Source of the DNA: Nissolia schottii
Taxonomy: Eukaryota > Streptophyta > Magnoliopsida > Fabales > Fabaceae
Length of the DNA: 64,000 bases
NCBI GenBank assembly: GCA_003254905.1
Contig: QANU01066948.1
Span: forward strand, 1-64,000
Direction of reading: 5' to 3'
A program made the position numbers and the translations under genes. A model generated the notes under the pieces. It saw only the letters and a program-made list of their open reading frames with translations. It had not been told where the DNA came from and did not search any database. Of this stretch, positions 57,301-64,000 are shown one piece after another (position 1 is the stretch's first letter; the number at the start of each line of letters is the position of its first letter).

Positions 57301-57528
57301 TGAGAGCTTGTTGTCTCAGTTTTTTTTTTGGGGGCTTAATTATCCTTTTCTTGGCTTGTTAATTATATGATATTGCAGGCACAAGATTTCAGGCAACAGG
57401 GAACCAAGATTAGGAGAAAGATGTGGTTTGAAAATATGAAGATAAAGCTAGTAGTTTTGGCTATCATAATTGCCTTGATTCTCATTATCATTGTTTCCAT
57501 TTGTGGTGGCTTCCACTGTGGTAAATGA
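54390..57528 (+). CDS. VAMP72: VAMP72-family longin R-SNARE, copy B
   Basis: Five exons: 54390-54579, 55874-56015, 56113-56233, 56452-56514, 57379-57528; 221 residues. The first four exons match copy A in length exactly (190, 142, 121, 63 bp) and all intron phases agree. It starts [20 protein letters not shown]. Longin domain is residues 1-110 (with [15 protein letters not shown]), R-SNARE motif about 125-185 with Arg155 at the zero layer ([16 protein letters not shown]), and membrane anchor 196-213, ending CGGFHCGK. It is close to the family consensus of VAMP721/722, which act in secretion to the plasma membrane and cell plate. It is intact and likely the main functional copy. A TC microsatellite follows exon 1 in the intron. 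Confidence 0.96.
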
Positions 57529-59580
57529 ATCTTGTCGCTCAAGAGATTATTGCTAACTGATTGCTGTTGCCTCTACTGTGAGATGCAGTGCTTTTGACTT
57601 GCTTTTTGGGATTTACATTCGTCCTACTTTTACAATGGTCAATATATTTTGTTTGTACAGCATGTTATCCTTTTTAGTATTCCTCAAGTTGTCTCCCATA
57701 GTGTAATGCAATTTTCCTTTCGCTATAGTTTAGGTGGGAGGTTCAGCATTTGGTTTGAGGATTATGATGCGTTTGTTTATGCTTTTACATATTTAGAAAC
57801 TGCCAATTATGCCTAATTGAGTTCCCTATTACCATTTTTTCCTTAGACGTCGGATAGTATTTGCATTTTGTGTTTGCCATTTATCCATTATATTGCTGAG
57901 CCCCACGTGTGCTATTCAAAAAGCAGGCAGTCTGCGTTTCAAATTCCACCTCGTAGTGTGTTTTTTTTTTTTTTAAATTAATGTGTTTTCTTTAAATTAA
58001 TTTTAAATAAAATAAAATAGAACAAGTGTTTCAACTTGTGGATTTGCAACTATTAATTTATTTGGTTTAGCGATTAGTTACTGATTTTGCCGTTTATCCA
58101 TTATTGCTGAGTTGCTAACTGTTGTTCATGGAGCACTCCTGCTGTTTATACAGTGTAATGCTGATCTGCCTTTTGTTGTAGTTTTGGTTGGAAGTTCATT
58201 TTCTTTGTTGAACTTCCAACCTAATGCTGATTTGAGCTTACTATTTTCAGTCATGTAATAAAAAGCTACATATTTATCCATCTTGGCGGAGCTCCGTCAG
58301 TGAGGTTCAGCATTTGGTTAAAGTTGTTTGTGCTTGCGTGTTGAGAACCTACCCATTACGCTTAGTTGGGCTTCGTGTAACAACTTTTGCATGGCTGAAC
58401 TTCCTATATAAAATCTTGGGAAGAATTTTTAAAGAGGATAAAGTAAACTATTCGTCATTGGATCAATAAATAAAAATTGGTCTCGGTTGTCACTTTCTTA
58501 ATTCAATGGTAATTTTTTTTTTATTTTATCCTTTAAAGTGAGATGTTTTTTTAGATGATCATTTTTTACTAAAACCTTGTGCTTAGTTGTTGAGGTTCAC
58601 AATTTTCTTTCCTTGGCTTGCGATAGCGTAGTTGTAAATTTTGAATTGTTGATTGATTTGGCTAAATTATTCTGTTACTAGTGAAGTCAATAAGATGTAA
58701 TTAAATTATCCTTTTGTGCAACATTAAATAACACTTTTTAACTAGAATCTTATTCAAAATTAGTTATCAATTTTATCTCTATTTATTATGAATCATTTCC
58801 TATTGTATTAAGTATATTAATTGTATTACAATTTTTAACCACTTGAAACTCTTTCCAAAGTATAAAATGCGTGGCTATTAATTATTTTGTTTGGGTTGAG
58901 GAACCTCCTAAATTTGTTGCTTCCTCCCTTACGACTAAAGCATAAACAAATGACACAAGAAAATGCCCAAGGAATCTTTCCCTGCCCCACAACAAATCCA
59001 AATCAGGATCGTGTTTTCGACCATTCCAAATGAAGAGAATAGTTGTTAACAATAACAATTACTCAAGATTTTAATGCGCACACTTTGTGTAATAAAATCA
59101 TAATATTATATTAACATAACCTCAGGTCTAATATAGAGTCAAGCAAAACTTTTGAAGAGGAATCTGAAAAATAACTACAGATCGGTTAAATTCTCATTAT
59201 ACTGCATGATTCAAGCAAAAAACTTTTTTGACTGCCGAAATGAAGATTTTAACCAAAAAGCAAGAAAGAGAAACTACGGCGTTACTAACTATATTCTTTT
59301 CCATTTTATTTCACATTTTTGAAACATCCTCTTCCCGTAAGCACCAAAAAGAAACACTCTCTTCCCGTCACCAAGAATAACCAACTGTATCTTTATTTAT
59401 CATTATTAGTCCACGAAAATTATAATATTATGATATAAAATGCATCTATCGGTAATGATGATTTGATTGTGCCAAAAAAAAAATGATGATTTGTAGAAAA
59501 AAAGAACTCATGCCACCTGCTCCTTGAACTGCATGAGCTATATTACCATCTGGTCAATGCCCGAGATGACTGAGGTAGGA
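57529..59580. other. Intergenic between VAMP72-B and pantothenate synthetase
   Basis: The left part holds the VAMP72-B 3' UTR and the right end the 3' UTR of the convergent minus-strand gene. Loosely repeated phrases ('tttatccatta...ttgctgag') occur near 57880 and 58090, suggesting an old local duplication. No further gene is seen. Confidence 0.5.
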
Positions 59581-60942
59581 TCAGATTCGACCATCCGTTG
59601 TGAGGTTGATTTCCATGTTGTCCAGAAGCCTGACTTTCCCAAACCACGCTGCAACACAGAACACAACAGGACCCTTGATCCGTTCCACTTTCTCCAAACT
59701 CTCTTGATCAACAATCTGCACGCAGAAGCATCCGGTTAGCGTTTTAAGTCAATATGCCTTTCGGTATTCACAATCTTCTGATTTCTCTAGCTTTGGGTTC
59801 GTTTAAGGCTCCGTCAGGCACAAACATCTTCAGGGAAGGCATGCGTTACAACAAATGAAACCTCTGCATTACAGGAATTTGGGGCATTTAGGCAGAAAAT
59901 AAATTGTGGTGGCAAGGCATAAAAGCCAACCGTGGAGACATAAAACACATTAAGGGCATAACAAACATTGGAAAATTGTGCGTGGGATGGATGTTGTGGC
60001 TAACTGAAGTTGGCTCATGAATACAAGCATTTTGAGCTGCCTGAATATTCTTTCAATTCTTGTGGCACAGTAGTTAGACCACAATGACTAAAATTTTTAT
60101 TGCATGTAAGTCTGGAATATCCAAGCATACTATGAGCCTGGCAATTAGAAAATATCTATGATCAAATTGTTTCCGAATTCTATTCTCAGAATCGTCAGCA
60201 GGAAGTCCAGAGACACTAGCATAGAAGCGTGTCAACTCCCCCCCCCCCCCAACACACAACAACCAAGCATGCAACTAGAAGATCTTTAGCAATCATCATC
60301 ATCTTTTGACTAAGATCCAATTATATTGGAAGTTGAACATGCAAATAAGAAGTCAACTACCCCACAGGCCAGCCACAGAATTGATTGCTTTCAAAGGAAA
60401 GTTTATGCGAAGATTTCATTAGATACTCCAAATTAAACACAAGAAATAACCTCGGCATAATCAATCCTTCCACCGGCTTCAGTAATACATTGAACGACCA
60501 AATTTCTCAACTTCTCACATTGCACCTGGCCGTCTTCTGCCGCAGATTTGGCTCTGAACAATGATTTATTTATAGATAGTGCCTGCAAAGGATTGAAAGA
60601 AATAGTTTTACCTAGTTATGGATATAATGGGAAAAAAAATATTTACCAATTGATAAGGTCAAGTGAAACTAGAAATTAAGAAGACAACATGTTAGAAGCT
60701 TTAGAACATCAAGAACAACAACATTACAATTATCATCATTCCTTTTATCATTTTTGTCAAAGATACTTAATATTAAAAAATGTGACTACTAACTAATTAA
60801 AACATAACTGAATAAAATTAAGTCAAACCTTTTCCCTCTCTTCGGGTGAAAGCTTCACATTACGGGAACTCATTGCCAGGCCATCATTCTCGCGTGTTAT
60901 TTCGGAACCTATAATTTGTATGGAAAAATCAAGATCTCGAAC
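59581..60942 (-). CDS. PANC: Pantothenate synthetase (pantoate--beta-alanine ligase), 3' exons
   Basis: Three coding exons on the minus strand: 60942-60829, 60582-60451 and 59715-59581, all phase 0, GT-AG. They encode the C-terminal 126 residues: [18 protein letters not shown], the conserved SSRN segment near the active site; [25 protein letters not shown]; and the terminal [11 protein letters not shown]...[12 protein letters not shown] block, ending at TGA. The enzyme joins pantoate and beta-alanine using ATP, the last step of vitamin B5 synthesis, in the cytosol of plants. The N-terminal exons, with the ATP-binding HxGH motif, were not found between 60943 and 64000 and presumably lie beyond the window. 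The gene is convergent with VAMP72-B. Confidence 0.93.
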
Positions 60943-61253
60943 CTACACAGGAAACCAGTCAGTCTAAGAACCAACATCAATGACAGTAATGAGCACAAAA
61001 TCAAACTAATCTGCAAGACAATATTATCTTCGTTGATGTTTTATGAAGTAACAGCCCATATAATCAGAAACTGCCAAAGCCAAAACCAAAACAATAGAAC
61101 TCACATAGTAGAAAAAACTGGCTGAGACAAGGAAAGTTTCTCCACATTTAATGGTAGCACTCTCAAAATGATTTTAGATCCCTTTCTTATTTAACAAAAT
61201 TTGTATGTCCAAATAAAACAGTAAACTAATATGATTACTCATTCAGAGCCAAG
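60943..61253. other. Intron of pantothenate synthetase, left part
   Basis: AT-rich DNA upstream of the acceptor at 60943-60944. No coding sequence is seen. Confidence 0.5.
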
Positions 61254-62119
61254 GTAGTCAATCCCAGTTCTCGGCCTATCCCAATTGAGCTGAAAAATGG
61301 GATCCCATGGCATAGCAAGATGGGATGGTCGGGATGGTAATGTATACAAAATTATTTGAAATGTAATGAATGTATACAAAATACATATGAATATTAAAAA
61401 AATAAAAAATAAAAATTAACCTCAATGTCTCATTCATTCATCATTACTAGTCAATAGTCATAAAGTAATCCATAGATCCAAGTTCCATACTCAAAACACG
61501 CAATTAAGTCAAGATCAGTTTAAGAATCTAAAGATTCTAAACAAAATGGCAACCCATAAACAAAATCAAATAAACATAGAATTCTGCATCAACTTCATCA
61601 ATCATCAAAACAAAAACAGGGCAAGAAGCAAGGAAGGAAGTGAATAACAGAACAACCTCAACAGAACAGAGAAGTAAAACAAAGAAGCAAAAGCAAATAA
61701 AGAGGAGACAAACAGAGTAAACAAGAAACAAGAAGGTTGTTGCCGAAAGCTTGTCCTTTGCTGTTGCCAAAAGTTGCAGGACTTGGACGAAAGGCAAAGG
61801 GAGGAACAAGAAGATTTGGTGGAGTGAAAAGGAGAATGAGCGGTAAGAGTGAAAAAGCAGAGGCTTGGAGTGAAATAGAGGTAAAAAACCCTAATAAATT
61901 ATTAAATGAAACTCATGCTCCTATACTAGAGACCAAAAAAACAAAGGAGGGTAATTTTTTATTTTTTTGCAAAAATTACCATCCCAATCGAGATTTGTTG
62001 GGATCCCAACTGGGATTCTATGGGACGAAAATGTGGGAAAAATTGGCTTTCCCATCTCATAAAGGCACTGGGATGGGATGGGATGCGGGATCTCGCAGGG
62101 ATCCCATGGGATTGACTAC
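61254..62119. mobile_element. TIR element of about 0.87 kb
   Basis: The left end GTAGTCAATCCCA and right end TGGGATTGACTAC are perfect 13-bp inverted repeats. Both arms are rich in 'gggatcccatgg'/'gggatggtc' phrases, for example 61300-61340 and 62060-62110. There is no transposase. No clear TSD was found, so the superfamily is undecided (hAT- or Mutator-like non-autonomous). It sits upstream of the visible pantothenate synthetase exons. Confidence 0.7.
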
Positions 62120-62394
62120 TTTGTTTAGAGCAGATATTTTCCATTGCATACTAAATCATTGTCAACATTTATATTGTGCAAAACAACCACCTCCACCAAA
62201 CCATAGCTTACTAGAGAGATCAGATCAATTATAAAACATGTGAGGGGAAAGTGAATGAAATCAGAGTAGTTAAATTGCCATTGATAGAGAACTAATCAGT
62301 TTTCCTCATTACAGTCCCTCTACTTTGTGTCAAAAGAAGAAATGAACACGATGGTTAATAACCTATGACTGATAGAGCATGAGGAAAGAACTAA

Positions 62395-63579
62395 GGCTGC
62401 ATTTAGTTGTTGATACAGGACTAAAATACAGAAACATGTAGACAGAGACATAAAAAATAAGGGGACAAGTCAGTCTTGTATTTTGTTTGCTGATGGTGTA
62501 CAAGACACACTGATTGTATCTATATCTTGTTTGGTGTTATGAAGACAAGACAGAAAATACATGAAAAATGACCTAAAATACCCTTCCCCTATCCATCTCT
62601 CTCTCCACCTGATTGTGTGCATGGATGATCCGTAAGTCCTTCTTGGTTGGCTGCTACTGCATTGTTGTTCCTTATTCCTCCTCATTTAAATCTCAGACCC
62701 AAACTTACCTCCCTCCCAACCCTCACTTCCTTTGACCAATCAAGCATTCATCTTTACTTCCATTTTGTGAGTCCTTCTTTTCTCTCCCCCTTCCCCTCAT
62801 CCATTTCTCTCTCTTCCTCCGATCTATTCCCCGTTTTCATCTCTAGGTTTTTTTTTTCACTACACTTCTATTTCTTCTATCCCTTGGATTTGCGCTTTGT
62901 GGCTGATTTTTCTGCATTTCAGTATGTTCGTTTTAGTTGGGTCAAGGTCCCAATTTTTTTAATCAGGATCTGAGAAGGCATGTGTGGTTATTGTGGGCAA
63001 TGCGATTGATGACGTGGTCAGAGAGGGGGAGACTTGCAGAGGCTAGCTGTCGTGGGGTGGTTGGCGACGACGAGGCTCGCGATTTGGGTTGAGGTTGAGG
63101 GTGATGATGACGATGGATTAGCTCACGGCTGTAGGTGGCGGTGATAGCTGCTAGTGGCAGATTTGCAACTCTTCTGGTTTGGATGGTGGGGTTCAGTTAT
63201 TGGAGACAAATAGTTGTGGTTACAATGGTGGCTTATGGTGGTGATAATGGTGCAGTTGTTAAATGATGGTGGTTGTGTGTGATCAGTGGTGGTTGTGGCA
63301 GCAGCAGCAGCAAAGGAGGAGGGAGGAGAAAGGAGAGAAGGGATTTGAGGTTTCATTTGGCAAGGGCAAGAGTTAACAATATGCAAAATTGGAAGAGAAA
63401 ATTTTATTAAAATACTGTCTCCATCCCCTGTCTCCGTGTCCCAGCAAAACGGAAGTACAGAAAATACACTTATTTTGTGTCTCGGGACACAACTTTATGT
63501 ACTTGTCTCCACAACCAAACATAAACTTGTGTCTCTGTGTCCATGTATTTATGTCCTGTATGCGGAACCAAACACAGCC
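62395..63579. mobile_element. PIF/Harbinger-like non-autonomous element, 1185 bp
   Basis: Left end GGCTGCATTTAGTTGTTGAT and the reverse complement of the right end GGCTGTGTTTGGTTCCGCAT form imperfect TIRs that continue with shared 'acaggac'. A 3-bp TSD TAA flanks it (62392-62394 and 63580-63582), as PIF/Harbinger elements make. Repeated 'gtctctgtgtcc'-like phrases fill the right subterminal part. No transposase ORF is recognised; the ORFs inside are CT-rich low complexity. Confidence 0.75.
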
Positions 63580-64000
63580 TAAATGGCTACAATACTACAA
63601 CCATCATGTTATAGAGAAAACCGAAACCCCCCCCTCCTGGAATTTTATTTACATTTGGCAATAAAATGTAATGAATCTCAAATTTGGAATGCAAAGCGTT
63701 GCAACAAATAGGACCACACATTGACAACCTAATGTAGAGGGTGCATTTCTTGTCAACCTAGTCAATGGCAATGCTTCACTGTGCAGCAGTTGTCGTCATA
63801 ACCAAAGAATAAAATCTGACATGGTTTCAAACAACAAACTTAGAAGAAACTACATGCATGTGTAGTAATGTCCAAATTTAAAAACAGGAAATTACTCCCT
63901 TTATATTCCAGTTTCAAAATAAGTACAAGTTAAGCAACATTCCATGTTGGATTAGGACCAAGTTATTACTTTTTTCCTTGAATAATATATCTAATTATTT
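63580..64000. other. Right end of window, no gene seen
   Basis: AT-rich DNA, plausibly intron of pantothenate synthetase. No exon matching the N-terminal half of the enzyme was recognised on the minus strand. Confidence 0.4.

Noticed and set aside
62647-63386. ORFs inside the PIF/Harbinger-like element
   Set aside because: CT-rich and GTGG-rich low-complexity translations without transposase motifs.
36777-64000. tRNA, rRNA or other structural RNA genes
   Set aside because: Nothing with a convincing cloverleaf or rRNA similarity was noticed in the window by eye.

Overview
This window is nuclear DNA of a flowering plant, most likely a eudicot; a legume is possible but I cannot prove it. The evidence is intron-bearing genes with plant-specific families (VAMP72 R-SNAREs, plant-type pantothenate synthetase), AT-rich introns, and a heavy load of plant LTR retrotransposons. 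There is one run of 644 Ns (52462-53105) and four isolated single Ns, two or three of which sit at the edges of duplicated blocks.

Layout. 1-12002: a degraded Ty3/gypsy element of the Tat type on the minus strand (1260-12002, LTRs about 415 bp, gag, protease, reverse transcriptase, two RNase H domains, integrase). It carries an antisense, intron-containing gene near its 3' LTR, and that LTR is interrupted by a 1.5-kb solo LTR with a perfect 5-bp target-site duplication (TSD). 12003-17740: AT-rich DNA with two near-identical Ty1/copia fragments and a MITE-like element. 17910-23392: a multi-exon plant gene of unknown function on the minus strand, truncated at its 3' end. 25171-31050: nested copies of a TGTAACA...TGTTACA family of 3.2-kb units. 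32935-36776: a complete five-exon VAMP72-type R-SNARE gene. 38160-53850: a Ty1/copia fragment split by a stack of the same 3.2-kb units, inserted one into another in both orientations. 54390-57528: a second complete VAMP72 gene, with the same exon sizes and phases as the first. 59581-60942: the last three coding exons of pantothenate synthetase on the minus strand; its upstream intron or promoter side holds a 0.87-kb TIR element and a 1.19-kb PIF/Harbinger-like element with a TAA TSD.

How it fits together. The host genes are VAMP72-A, VAMP72-B, the unknown gene and pantothenate synthetase. The two VAMP72 genes look like a tandem duplication whose spacer was inflated by retrotransposons. The most unusual material is the TGTAACA family. 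Its members show TG...CA ends and 5-bp TSDs (CCGAG, GTACA, TCATA, CTACG, and TTTTG/TTTCG) and lack gag/pol. Some carry a short conserved ORF. At one fixed position they carry an array of short palindromes, which exists in two unrelated sequence versions. A second array of GGC...GCC mini-hairpins has stems that change on both sides together.
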